A DNA stretch of 64,000 nt from Lycium barbarum (GCF_019175385.1 NC_083342.1:117490376-117554375); one strand, 5' to 3'; counted from the stretch's first letter, positions 11,653 through 23,878 are shown. The notes: generated by a model from the letters alone, not told the origin. A program made the numbers and translations.

Positions 11653-11999
11653 AGTTTATTATTAAGAAAATAAAATTTTATTGTGACATGGCATGTCAAC
11701 TAGGAGAGAAGGGGGATTTTGTAATGTTTAGTATTTTTTGAGAAAAATAAAAATAGTTAAATGATATTTTAATTCTAAAAGAAATAAAAATAATATTAGA
11801 ACACAATTGTCAAAACATGAATAAATTTTTAGGAATTAAAAAAAGATAAAAGAGGCATCAGCATAAGCACATTTTTGAAGAACGTGCTTTGTCCTCAACT
11901 CAAGTTTATTAGTGGCAAATCATGGTTAATAGGCACGTCTTGCGAAAATCGGGAAAAAGGACAAAACAGAAAGTTATCAATTTAAAATAGATGAATCAT

Positions 12000-12771
12000 G
12001 ACAATCTGAAGTTGAAATTTTATTTGGATATGTTATTTGAATTTCTAATTTTTTTTTTTGTAGACATAAAAACCTCACAAATTGTGAAAATCATAAAAAC
12101 TTTCTCAATTTTTATACATTCTTACCAAATGAGCAAGTCATAGTTCATAACAAAATTAATATGCTACTAGAAGACCTTTCTAAAAAATACAACATCAATT
12201 GATCAAATTTTAGTTCAATAAAATGGAAATTGAACGTGAGTTATAGTGTAATTGCTCCTAATATAATCCTCCCACATGATTGGTAAGAGTATATTTGTTA
12301 TAAATATACTACCAACTTGTAGATCTTTTAATATTTGATATAGATGGTTGGTAAACATGATTGGTAAATGTCTGTACCAAATTATGGATCTATTTTTACA
12401 AAATACTCCCTCCGGATAAAAAAGAGTGTCCACTTAGCGTTTTTTCTTGAGTCAAAAAGAGTGTCCACTTATCAAATCAAGAAAGAATTAATCTTACTTT
12501 CCAAATTTGCTCCTATTACGTGTTATGTGATCAAATCCCGATATTTATTTAATTAGGGGCAGTTTAGTCAAATTACTTCTGTTTGTCTAGGAGTTAATAT
12601 TTTTTTCAAAGGTGTGCAAATGGCTAAGTGAACACTCTTTTTGATTCGGAGGGAGTATAATTTTATTGGGTCAACTTTTACATTTAAAAAATTTGAAAAC
12701 ATGATTTAGAATCTCAAATCATGCCTTTTGGATGAAATCATGAGATGAAATCGCATATCCAAACGCCTACT
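12000..12771 (-). mobile_element. MITE (hAT-like), interrupted by a Stowaway MITE
   Basis: Reversed, this stretch is related along its length to 59573-60111. Shared blocks include AAACCTCACAAATTGTG, CCAAATGAGCAA, TAATATAATCCTCCCACAT and the end ATATCCAAACGCCTA. The left edge is poorly conserved. The 249-bp element at 12407-12655 interrupts it. Confidence 0.65.
12407..12655. mobile_element. Stowaway-type (Tc1/mariner) MITE, 249 bp
   Basis: The termini CTCCCTCCGGATAAAAAAG and (reverse complement of right end) CTCCCTCCGAATCAAAAAG extend to an inverted repeat of about 30 bp with GAGTGTCCACTTA. It is flanked by the TA dinucleotide at 12405-12406 and 12656-12657, the expected target duplication. 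Confidence 0.9.
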
Positions 12772-13740
12772 AAGAAAGTAAAGATAACTTTTGAATTTTG
12801 TAATCTTAAATTAAAGATATAGAATGTACCAAAATGCATTTTAATCTTGTGGTCTTAATCATGTGGAAAGTTGAAATTAAAAAGTTTCTAAAAAGAAAAT
12901 AGACAACCTTTTTTAAGCAAATTAAAAAGAAAGGTAAGTCGAACAAATTGAACTAGAGGGAGTATCACTTTAAGAAAAATGAAAATAACCGACGGATCTA
13001 TAAAATCAATTAATATATTGAATTTGGGAAAATTGCAATTTTGGTGCTTGAGTTATATAACACATTTCCCTTTTACTTATTAATTTTAGTAAAAATTAAA
13101 GCCACATACCCCACTAATGAGATTACACTAGTTATGTCTTGTTTGTACTTTAGTAAAATTAAGAGAGAATTAATTTTTTTTTCCTCCGAGTGACTTTTTG
13201 CTATATTTAGGCAATATTTTTTCTTAGATACTTAATTAAAGTTGGGCTTCTTCTTTTTTTAGTTTGTTTATTACAATAAATTATTTTGTGTCTTTGGTTC
13301 ACAAATCAAAGTGGAAGTTGATTGATCAGCAATGAAATTAACTTTTGAGAAAATCAGAATATATTTTAGAACAAAAACGGATCCAAATGCATGTGAGTTA
13401 ATAGTATGACAAACTAATAGAGAGATACGTTATTCTTTAAAAAAAGGTGAATCGAACTTCTAGATAACCCAAAATATAAAGCAAAACAATCTATTTGTTC
13501 AGATTGTCCACGATAGTACGTTAAAAAATATTTTTCTTAAATAAACATTTTTGGCACTGACTTAGAAATTCAAATAAGAAGCTAGTGTATGCTACTATAT
13601 AAATTGAGAATCCAATTACATTGTATATGAAGAGTAATTTCAAATGATCACTCCAAACATAATTTTGTAATTAGCAAGAGGAGGAGATAATACACAACCT
13701 TAGAAGGCACACATAAGCATTTTTATTTCTTAATTACATC
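12772..13740. other. AT-rich intergenic spacer
   Basis: No gene is seen. A lone MITE-like end (GAGGGAGTATC near 12957) suggests a decayed Stowaway copy. The right part is the 3' flank of the CYP82 pseudogene. Confidence 0.4.
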
Positions 13741-14607
13741 TTAGAATTTATAAAACTTACAAGACAAACGGGGGGTAACCACTACTTCAACTTGATTAGC
13801 CTTTTGGCATAGTAATACCTAAGCCTTCTGTCATATCTACTGGCATGTTCGATGGCGTACTAAAATCAAAACCTTGGAGCAATCGAGCAAGAATAAGATG
13901 TGAAACTAGTGACGCAAAAGTCATTTCTGGGCAAGATCGTCTCCCTGATCCAAATGGAATTAACTCAAAATGTTGTCCGCGACCGTTTATCTTTATTTCC
14001 TTCGTCAAAAATCTCTTTGGTATAAAATTTTCAAGCTCAGAATAAATTTTGGAATCGCGATGTATTTTCCATACATTTACATATAAGCGTGTACCTTTTG
14101 GAATGTGATAACCAGACACTTTAAAATCTTCCACTGCATCATGAGGTACTAACAAGGGTACCTCGATCTTCCATACATTAACAATAGCTTGAAGATAGAC
14201 TAAATTTTCAACATCAGATTCTTCTACCCACCTTTCTTTACCAACTTTCATATCTATTTCTTCTTGGGCTTTTTTCATTACGTGTGGGTTGTTCAATAAC
14301 AAGGACATTATCCATGTCAAGTGAACGACAATTGTGTCGGAGCCATCCTCGATCATACTCTGCATATTTCAAGGATTCTGTTATTAGATAAAAATAAGGG
14401 AAAAGGTTCAAATGTGTATACTAGCAATATTCAATATTGTTCAATTTTGACTTTTGTGTCGATTCACACTCTTATCATTAGCAAATAGTCTAGTATTTTC
14501 TCTTGACATTAACGAAACTTCAGCGTGATATGTGTCCAAGTTCTTCAAAAAAATAAGTCTAAATTTACCCCTCAGCTTCTGATTATAGTTTAAAATTGCC
14601 ATCACAT

Positions 14608-14795
14608 CCAGTGGCGGAGCCAGGATTTATGTCAAGGGGGTTCAAAAATATAAAGAAGCCATAAATGAAGAAGCTAAGGGGGTTCAACGTCTACTATATA
14701 TACATAAAAAATAATTTCCACCTTATATATACAGTGTAATTTTTCGCCGAAGGGTTCGGATGAACCCCCTCGGCTCTATCTACATCCGCCACTGG
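14608..14795. mobile_element. 188-bp MITE in the CYP82 intron
   Basis: The ends are inverted: CCAGTGGCGGAGCCAGG on the left, and the reverse complement of the right end reads CCAGTGGCGGATGTAG. The hexamer TCACAT flanks both sides (14602-14607, 14796-14801) and looks like a target duplication. It carries no coding sequence. Confidence 0.82.
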
Positions 14796-15853
14796 TCACA
14801 TCGGAGAGCTCCATTAGGGGCCGAGGGCAAAAACGAGACTTCTCTTAGCGGTAGGGGTCATATTAGACCAAAAGTTGGAGGGCATGAGTGCTCGATTTCG
14901 GATAGTATATACGGGAGGATTATATTCTTCGTATAAACAACGATCCAAATTATTTGCAACTAAGAATTAATTAGGAGCAAGGAAATTACCAATTCTGTTG
15001 CCTTGATCACGGTTGATTGAGAATAACCATAGGCTTTGAAATCATCACGATTTGTCACCATAAGCACTGCATCAAAGAAATCTAGATTACCATTATCTAC
15101 ATTATTTTCTTTCCTCATATGATCATTCAGCCAACTTTGAAGATCGAATGCCATCCAAATCTTAAAAAATCCTCTTCATGGACTTAACATGCCCTTGAAA
15201 ATCCAAATATTTGAATAACTTGAATGGAATTGCATCATATAGAGCAATTTGGCCAGACACAAACGTAGCATCTCTGAAAATCTTTCTTATACGTTGAGTC
15301 TCTTCATCTTCCTCCTACAATGTTTAATGTCAATTGTTCAAACCATTCACTTATATTAATAGTACTCTCCGTGTTCGTCCAAGAATATAATTCTTCGATG
15401 CTAGTTTCGATCTCAGAAATTCGTACATGCTTCATTTTCTCGTGCCTACTGCTCAAGAGTGCTAATTGTAGGACTAATTTGCGTACATGACGATAATAAG
15501 GACCATAATTGGAATAAGAAAACCTTGCATAATTGTAACCAATGAGTTCACTAGCCAAAGTAGCTGGCCTTCCAGACAACTCTCTGTCATGTGTTGTGAA
15601 GCAACTTTTAGCTGCTTCACAATTGCTGACAACCAAATAAGGGAAAATTCCAATTCTACTAGTGAAAACAGGGCCATATTTATCAGCCAGTTCCCCTAGA
15701 GTCCGAGCAAAAGGGACATTTTTGCAAACACTAAGGTAGTGGAGATGGCCTATACTAGGCCATGCACCATGGACTTGAGGGGCTAGTTTTTTGGTACTAA
15801 TAAGTGTTTTCCTTGATCTCCATAAAATAACAGTTAAGAATACAAATAATAAA

Positions 15854-16365
15854 CGGAAAAGGACCAAAATTACCCTTGAACTTTGAAAAATAGTTCATCC
15901 ATACCCTTCGTTATACTTTAGGGCCAATTATACCCTTACAGTTATACTATGGGGTCAATTATACCCTTATGTCTAACTGCTGCCACGTAGCATCATCCTA
16001 GCCCTTCAAAATTATTTTACCCTCAAATAATTTTTTACCCACTAAAATAACTCAACCCGACCCGAATTTTTTTTTCCAGCAAAAATAATACAGATAATTT
16101 TTCCAGCAAAATAAAATAAAAATTATCCGTATTATTTTTGCTGAAAAAAAAAATCGGGTCGGGTTGAGTTATTTTAGTGGGTAAAAAATTATTTGAGGGG
16201 AAAATAATTTTGAAGGGCTGGGATGATGCCACGTGGCAGCAGTTAGACATAAGGGTATAATTGACCCCATAGTATAAATGTAAGGGTATAATTGGCCCTA
16301 AAGTATAACGAAAGGTATGGATGAAATATTTTTCAAAGTTCAAAGGTAATTTTGACCCTTTTCCG
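15854..16365. mobile_element. Mutator-like foldback element, 512 bp
   Basis: This is a near-perfect palindrome: CGGAAAAGGACC...GAACTTTGAAAAAT on the left reappears inverted on the right, and the pairing continues to a short centre near 16110. It is flanked by a perfect 9-bp duplication AATAATAAA (15845-15853 and 16366-16374), the hallmark of Mutator-like transposition. Precise removal of the element and one target copy reconnects the hydrophobic anchor of the CYP82 gene in frame. Confidence 0.93.
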
Positions 16366-16406
16366 AATAATAAAAGTAGGAAATAGGAGGAAAAAGGATA
16401 ATCCAT

Positions 16407-17330
16407 TAAGGGTGTGTTCGGTATGGAGGAAAATGTTTTTCAAGGAAAATATTTCCCTAGAAAAAAGTGAATTTCCACTTATTTTCTCATGTTCGTTTGG
16501 TTGGTGAAAAATAAGTGAATTTCTTACTTATTTTCTCATGTTCGTTTGGTTGATAGAAAACGTTTTCCGGAAAATACTCATCCAAGCCTCACCAACTCCA
16601 ACCCAACCCCATACCCCCACCCCCACACCCCACTCCCACCCACCCACCTATGCCCCCACCCCCCCCCCCCCCCTTCAAAAAAAAATTCTTTTGATTTTTT
16701 TTTTGTTTTTTGCACCCCACCCCCAACCCTCACCAACTCCAACCCAACCCCCATACGCCCGACCCCCACGCACATCCCACTCCTACCCACCCAACCCCTA
16801 CGACCCCCCCCCTCTATTTTTTTTTTTTTTTTTGCACCCCCAGCCCCAACCACTCCCGTAACCCATACACCACCCCCTCCCCCTGTCCCACAACATTTTT
16901 TTTTTGAAGTTTTTAATTTTTTTTTTAATTTTCTAAACGACCACATCCCCCATCACCTCCCTCCCCCCAGTGTGGAACCCATACCACACCAACATCCCCT
17001 TCCCCTCACAACCCCAACATTTTTTTTGAAGTTTTTTATTGTCTTTTGCGGGTTTCTACACCCCCTACCCCAAAAAAAAAAAAATTTCACCACCCACTCC
17101 CAAGCCCCCCCACCCCCCTAAAAGTTTTAATTTTTAATCACGCAAACATTCAATTTTTATAATTTTCAACTTTTTTTCAATTTTTTTAGAGTGGGGTTGG
17201 GGTGGGGTGCAAAAAACCAAACCAAATGTCAAAACTTTTTTTCAAAAAAAAAAAAAATTGGGGGGAGGGGGGGGGGGGGGGGGGTTAAGGTAATGGTAGG
17301 ATGGTTGGTGGAATGAACTTGTGATCAAAC
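16407..17330. repeat. C-rich/G-rich low-complexity repeat region
   Basis: It begins with a repeat of GTGTTCGGTATGGAGGAAAA type, including two copies of TTATTTTCTCATGTTCGTTTG (16479, 16526). Then comes about 550 bp of CCCACCC/CCCAACC sequence with a C run at about 16658-16674, and a G run near 17263-17284. Long proline-rich frames here (16546-17121) reflect composition, not genes. It is likely the interior of an unclassified element. Confidence 0.6.
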
Positions 17331-17719
17331 CAATATGTCTATTGTTTTCTCCTAATACAATCTTTCACTTTTGCTAACTCCAGCTGGTTACTACTCCAAG
17401 AAGACATATAATCATTAATTACTCATTACTCATTAAAAGAAGAAAATAAGGGTAATTTAGTTTGATATTTCATCCGTCCCATATTACTTGTCCACTTTTT
17501 TCTTTATAAGTCCTTTAAAAAATCATAAATAAAAGTATATTTTTACAACATTTCTCTTATCTCTCACCAATAAATTGCATTCTAATCAATATTAATTACG
17601 TACTTTAAAAAATAATTAATGTTAGGGATAAAATAGGAAAAAAATAATAATTCTATCTTGATTTTGTAATGGACAAGTATATTGGGAGAAATATTTTTAG
17701 TAATGTGGACAACTAATAT

Positions 17720-20700
17720 CACTACAAGAAACTTGACTTTTAGCGACCATTGGCTAACGACGGGGCAAAAAATCGGTCGTCAAAAGTACACTAACAGCGA
17801 CTGGATTTTATTCCTGTCGTTGAAATTCAATTTTTATTAAAAAAAATGAAACAATAATATTTGCTGCTTAAAAATTATGACAGCCCGTCGTTAGAACCAA
17901 ATAAAAAAATAAAAAAAGAGGCGCCACTTTTTCCCCCAATATTTTTCCCAAACTCCCTCGATCCTAAAGTAAGTAAAACCCTAACATACAAACACAACAT
18001 TTATTTTCTTAGTGGTAACTCCCAGTGCCCACTCTCTCTATCCGTTGGGTCACCAGATAGGCTTGTAGTTGACAATGGCCACACAAATCCCGGGTAAGTC
18101 AAATGCAAGAGATAACAATGTTCCAAATGAATTATTTTCTCAATAATATTAGTGAATTATGAATAATCCGGACCTTTTTTTTTTCAAACTTTAGTTCTAT
18201 GTCGGTGATTTTTCCTCTATTCTTTCAGAGGGGTGGCAATGGGAAGGTATATGTGGAGGAAATTATTGTAGTAGAGGGAAAAAAGATTGGAATTGTAGGG
18301 AAGAAAGGTAATTTTGATTTCTTTTCTTGTTGGTTCTATGATTTGACCTTTCTTGGTCATATTGATGTTTGAATTCTTGGTATTAATATCCATAGGAACT
18401 GCGCATGTGAATATCTAATCATTGGTGTTTGGATTTTGTTATGAATTAGCCTTCATATATTGTGAAAAGATAGAAAGCATTCTGGGAAAATATTATGTGT
18501 TTGGTCTAATTTTTGCGAAAATACTTTTCATCTTATCAAGCTAACATGGGTGGAGGAGGAAAATGCATCATTAAATATTATTGTTCAGTTGGTTATCCGT
18601 ATTATCATTACATTGCAAGAAAACATATTCCCTATATGTGGGAATTATGGGTTCATCTTGTTAATGTCAATTAAGATTTTCTATTAGGAAATAACAAGAG
18701 AAAGTTAAAAAAAATCTTCAGAATTCCAAATTTGACAATAACAAGAGTCTAGTATAATTCTTTTACTATGGACTTTTGATTTTTTTTCTGAAAATTTATT
18801 TATTTATGTGCTCCATGTGTAGTATTATCTATCTTCATAAAGTTCTTCAAAGCAAATGGACTGGGGTGATAGATTGATATATTTACTTATAATCTTTTAT
18901 GAAGGAAGACTTTGCAGGTATTCAAGAAGCTTCTATAATCCTATAGTTCTTGACTTGGTAGCTTTTGAATAAGATGGTTTTCTAGCTTTTGTGGATAATC
19001 TCCTTCCCTATCATAGAGATCCATGCTTTTCTAAAATCTAATTGTAGAAGAAAAAAAATAGAAGGTATATCTCTTTGTGCTTTTCTATTTCCTGACATTC
19101 TCGCTTATTTACAGTAAGCATTTGAGTTTTGGCGTGAATTATCGGTTATCCCATACGAATGGAGAATTATGAAATTGTAGGAAAATGTTTATAGTGGTGT
19201 TACTATAAGTTGATTATTGAGACTTTAGGCATTTTTGTATAATCAATTGTACTCTTGCTTTTGCATCCATCACCACTATAAAGTTGAATCTTAGTTTTTT
19301 GGCCATTTTGTTTGTTGTTACTACTAATTTAACACTCCATCCATTCTACAGCTTATAATTTAAGAAGCCGCAATACATCTATGTTGGATGACACTTTCTT
19401 TTGATGAGATTTTGTTGATGTTAACTTGATCAGATTGTGACCGTGAAGGAAGAAAAGTAAATCAACAGTTAAACACGTCCAACCAAAGCTAACCAAAAGG
19501 TATGACCTGAATACTGTCAGCACTCCTGAATTTCTTCATCTAGGTTGTTTTTGTATCCATATGTTAAGCATAAGTATATGTTCTTATATTCTGCAACAAA
19601 AATTTTCTTTCCTTCAATATCAACTAGCATTATGGGAAACCAACCTGCATAGTTTTTACTAGATCTTTAAAAACTGATGAACTGCTAAAACTATTTTCTT
19701 CTGTTACTTTGTGGATACTGCCTACAATATTTAGATGTTGAATCTACAATATTAGGAATCAAGAGTCTAGCCAACGAAAAAAGATTACTTAAGGCACCAG
19801 GAAAAATCTACTTGCCTGGGACGTCAAGGATTTTACACTTTCTTCCCATTATGTTCCTCACCTTGAAGAAGATTGTACTTCATGTCCTAATTACTTTAAG
19901 CTATCACATTCACCTAAGAGTTCTTTGAACAAATTCTCCCCAAATTGCCATTCTAGTTTGATAATTTAGCCGTAAAATAGTTATCACATTTTCATAAAGT
20001 AAATTTCTCATTTTCTCTGGAAATAATTTTAGCCAAAATGAGGTATACCATCGATTTGCAATGCGTAATACATGGATCATAATTAGCTCCAGTGGCTCTT
20101 TTATTGAAACGTCACTATAACTTGAATCTTATAAAAGCAAAATGAAGATCAAGCATAAAAAGGAGATAGGAGTTGGATCTCCGTTTCCTACAGTTTGTGG
20201 TTGTCTCTGGTTCTTTCTTCTAACATGTTCTAAACTTGGGTGGCACATCCTATATGCCAGCTCAAACCATTGTTCAATTTATTTTAATCCATACACAAAC
20301 TAGATGAAGTAGATGAAATTACATTTTATGTCTGTTGATTGTAGAGACTGAATGAATTACTGAAGTTGTGAGTTGTTACTCTTTTCCCTATATTAAATTT
20401 GTCCTAGATTTTTAGATCCTCTCAATGGTACTTAAAACATACTGGATGTGCATGTAGTTGCAGATTTTATTGTGTGCCATTTCTCAACTGAACTAGTTTA
20501 TGCTTTTTGATTAAAAAAATTCAACTAGTGCAGCTAAGTACTTCACAAAGTTGTATAAGCTTGTTGAAAAAGAAAGCGTGTAATAATTATGAACTTGGTG
20601 ATTATCCTTCCTTATGGGAAGTTTCAAGCTATTCTTGTTAACAAAATTATTGAAGCTGCACAGAAAGTTACAATAATCTTGTACAAGCTTCTATAAAGCT

Positions 20701-22380
20701 TTGCTTACTGCTTAGTTCTACATTTTGATTTTAGGTTGTTGGTTCTGTATCCACATTAAGAACAGACTCCCATTGGCAAAATTTAGTTGAAAGTGCAGAG
20801 CAGAAAAAAGCTTCTTATAAGGTATAAATTCTTGACATATTTTAGTATTCTATATTTCTTGTGGCAATTTTGTCTTCATTTATGGAGAGCAAATATGGTG
20901 TGACAGATGAATTTTGGGCAGTTTAGAAGTTGAAATACTTTTTGAAAAACTGGAGGCTCCTTAAAACGGATGAAGAAGATGTGTTTTTCTCATTTTTAAT
21001 TGTCATACTAATGTTTCTTTTCACGGCATCTATTCGTGAAGGATGGTGATTATGTCCATACTTAAAATTGCAGTAATCACTATCCGGCCTTTACAAATAC
21101 TGTAAAATATGTTCTTGTCACATTTGGATTGTGAAGATCTTATAAAAAAAACTTAATGATTAGAAATGATTCTACAGATAATGACTTGGGAGTTAGTAAA
21201 TTTAATCCTTTTTTTGGTATATTTGCATTTTAAGGAAGTTTGGGTCTTATGATAAAATGGCTGAGCTTGATCTATTTGCTCCAGTTGTTTATTTAATAAG
21301 ATTGTTAAAGAATCTTTTTCCACTTGCTTCTTTTATTAACCTAACAATGTGAGTAGCACCATCATTTAGTATAAATTTGCCCATTCTCTTAATTAGAGTG
21401 CACAATTTCATTTGATCACCTAGAGGAATATGGGTTCATTCAGAAGCACATCTTTTTCATGCTCATCGTTTTTATTTTTGCTTCTGGTAGGATATTTTTA
21501 AATAGAAATTCATCCTTCTTTGAAAGATGTTTACACTTCTTGTGTAAGATTTATTCGTCATAACTCATCTTGGATCATAAAACTTTATACTGTTATTGTG
21601 CTTTATTATCTTGTAGAGAAATCCCACTTGTTCCATATGTTTGGGTACTTGTTATTTGCTACTAAGAGGTTTGTTATTAAATTGAAATGAACTTGTTCTT
21701 TAGACAGATCATGAATATGAAGTGTAAACAACCTATCCTCGAAGAAAGTGCAAAGCAAGTTGAAGTAGAAGTTGATTAAGTTCTATTAGTGGTGGTCTAA
21801 AGATGTCTTATGTACATATACCGCAATTCAATTATCTTTCTAGGAGTTGATAAAATAGCGTCATATAATTTGGATTGATACGTTTTCTGACAATGTACGT
21901 AATGCTTTAGTTATTTGTATTAACAGTGAAATTTGATATGATTATTTGGTATATTTGGATGTGTGAAAGCATATGAAGTAATGATTCCTTTCTAAAATTT
22001 AATTTTCTATAGTTATATTTAATAATATTTAACATTCCAGTATCGTAGAAAGCAATGGACAATTAATGAAAGGAATTTCGGTCATTGAAAGCACGTATAA
22101 CAACCAAATCAGTTGTTGTCTATAAAGGTTCTAGCGACCGGATGATAGTTTTAGTGAAAGGAAAATCTGGTCGTTAAAGAAGGTTAACGACCGGATTTTT
22201 TGTTGTCGCTAAAGAATCTTTAACGACCGGATCTTAAATCCAGTCGTTAAGTTTTAACGACAAGGCTTTTAATGACCGGTGACGACCAGGTTTTTTCCGG
22301 TCGTTATTGATTTATAGCGACCGGATTTGGACTTTTAACGACTGGATTTCCTTTCGCTAAAGACCTTTTTTCTTGTAGTG
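17720..22380. mobile_element. CACTA transposon, 4.66 kb, non-autonomous
   Basis: The ends are CACTACAAGAAACTTGAC and (inverted right end) CACTACAAGAAAAAAGG. The perfect 3-bp target duplication TAT is at 17717-17719 and 22381-22383. Subterminal arrays of GCGACCGG/CCGGTCGTTA motifs are dense at 22120-22370 and also present at 17737-17820. No transposase frame is recognisable in the interior. Instead there is a spliced-gene-like organisation (next entry). Confidence 0.9.
18075..18307 (+). other. Putative captured exons in the CACTA element
   Basis: An ATG at 18075 opens a short frame (MATQIPG) that ends at a consensus donor GGTAAGT (GT at 18094). An acceptor TTTCTTTCAG precedes 18229, and the block 18229-18307 reads as Gly/Val/Lys-rich codons (GKVYVEEIIVVEGKKIG) before another GGTAAT donor. 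Further exon-like blocks with flanking AG/GT lie near 20735-20820 and 21713-21780. I do not recognise the protein. It may be captured host sequence or the transcribed but non-coding interior of this CACTA family. Confidence 0.35.
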
Positions 22381-22539
22381 TATGGAGCGGAGGTAAACCT
22401 GTTAACCGGTTTGAACCGGACCGGACCGGTAACCGGTTAACAAACCGGCCGGTTTCCGGTTTACCGGTTAAATAACCGAAACCAGACCGGTCCGGTTCAA
22501 AAGTGTCCAAAACCTTTTTTGTTTTTTGTTTTTTGTATA

Positions 22540-22540
<1 letters not shown>

Positions 22541-22609
<69 letters not shown>

Positions 22610-22703
22610 ATTTATTAGTATATTGTAGGTATATTTACATATGTTATATAAGTTTATAAGTAAAGTTTATATATTTACTGACTAACAGCAATACAACATA
22701 TAC

Positions 22704-22742
<39 letters not shown>
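22541..22742. repeat. (TA)n microsatellites in the hAT left arm
   Basis: Two tracts of alternating TA (22541-22603 and about 22704-22742) are separated by AT-rich sequence. Confidence 0.9.
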
Positions 22743-22746
<4 letters not shown>

Positions 22747-22796
22747 TTATATAACCTAAGTATATTGATATATATAAGTAAAAATATGAACACAAG

Positions 22797-23823
22797 TGTA
22801 ACACCTTGTACCTTTAACGTAAGCTTTGGCCATGATTCTAGACTAAGAAAATCAGATAAAGAATGTGGGAATTGGAATTTCCCTGTTTAGCTGTAAGATG
22901 GGGGTTTACGCCCATGAACAGTGACCGTATTTCAGTATACGGGCTGTAATTCAAGTCGTATACTAGTACCAAGGATTTCTGAGCATTCTGGAATCTGGCA
23001 TTTGGATGTCATATAGTTTAATACAGACCGTATTTTAAAATATGGCCCGTATTTCAAAACGTATTTGGAATTTGGGAAAACGTACTTGATGAAAGTTGTA
23101 GAGCTTTGAAATACCTTTCCAACGGTATATTATGGTGGTCAAACGGACATCTGTGCAAAGAGTTATGGCCATTTTACTGAAGAGACGCAGTGCAGACCGT
23201 ATTTCAAAATACGAACCGTATTTCAAAATACGGCCAGTATTTAACTGGGCGAAAAATTTAATTTTCCAGAACAGTATATATTCGTCCATATCAGTTCACA
23301 TCATTATTTTTCATTCCTTCAAGCCCTAGAACGACCTCCTACCCTCCTCCATCATCAAGAACACCAAGGTAAGCCCACTCTAATTATTCCAACTCAATTC
23401 TAACATATATTCTAATAATCTAAGCAAGAAATTATTGTTCCTAATCTAGGGTTTTCAAGAAAACCCATTTCAAGGTTCAAGAATCAAGATTTAGGAAATC
23501 TTATCCAAAACTCAAGTCTTTAATTCAAGTTTTGGAGCAATTAAGGTATGTAGAACTTCCATCCACATGTGGGAATCTCTACGTTCTTCCCCATGCTCCG
23601 TTTCTTGATATCCATGAAGTTCAAATCCAAGAGCATTAAACCCAACATATTGGTAGCCCGTATTTATGTATTTATGTACATGAATTTTGTATCTATATTC
23701 GTTATTGTATTCCTAATCTTCCATTACGGTTATTAGGAACCCTAGCTTAATCCATGAATCATGAATTCTTCCTCATGTGTTCTCATTATGTTTATATGAA
23801 ACTTTATGATTTTATCTAGCAAG

Positions 23824-23878
<55 letters not shown>

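Larger units (their letters stand above)
13741..16406 (-). pseudogene. Cytochrome P450 CYP82-family pseudogene
   Basis: Two-exon P450 of the endoplasmic-reticulum-anchored CYP82 type. The ATG is at 16406, followed by a hydrophobic anchor (MDYPFSSYFLLLLF). A foldback element interrupts the anchor, and exon 1 resumes below 15854 with the hinge and WPSIGHLHYLS, then KYGPVFTSRIG. Exon 1 ends near 14990 at IKATEL with a GT donor; the intron runs 14989-14360 and ends in AG. Exon 2 holds the I-helix GSDT, NLVYLQAIV, VSGYHIPKGTRLYVNVWKI and the heme loop FGSGRRSCPEM. Lesions: the insertion at about codon 14; a deletion/frameshift with stop near 15304; a Lys-to-stop change and a frameshift near 15150-15170; the K-helix ExxR replaced by a copy of NVWKI; Gly-to-Glu after the heme Cys; and a 1-base frameshift near 13795 before the natural stop at 13741. 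Family is confident, subfamily is not. Confidence 0.92.

Noticed and set aside
16546..17121. 191-codon proline/threonine-rich open frame, and a glycine-rich frame on the other strand
   Set aside because: Both come from CCCACCC low-complexity DNA with few stops. There is no domain, and every frame looks equally open.
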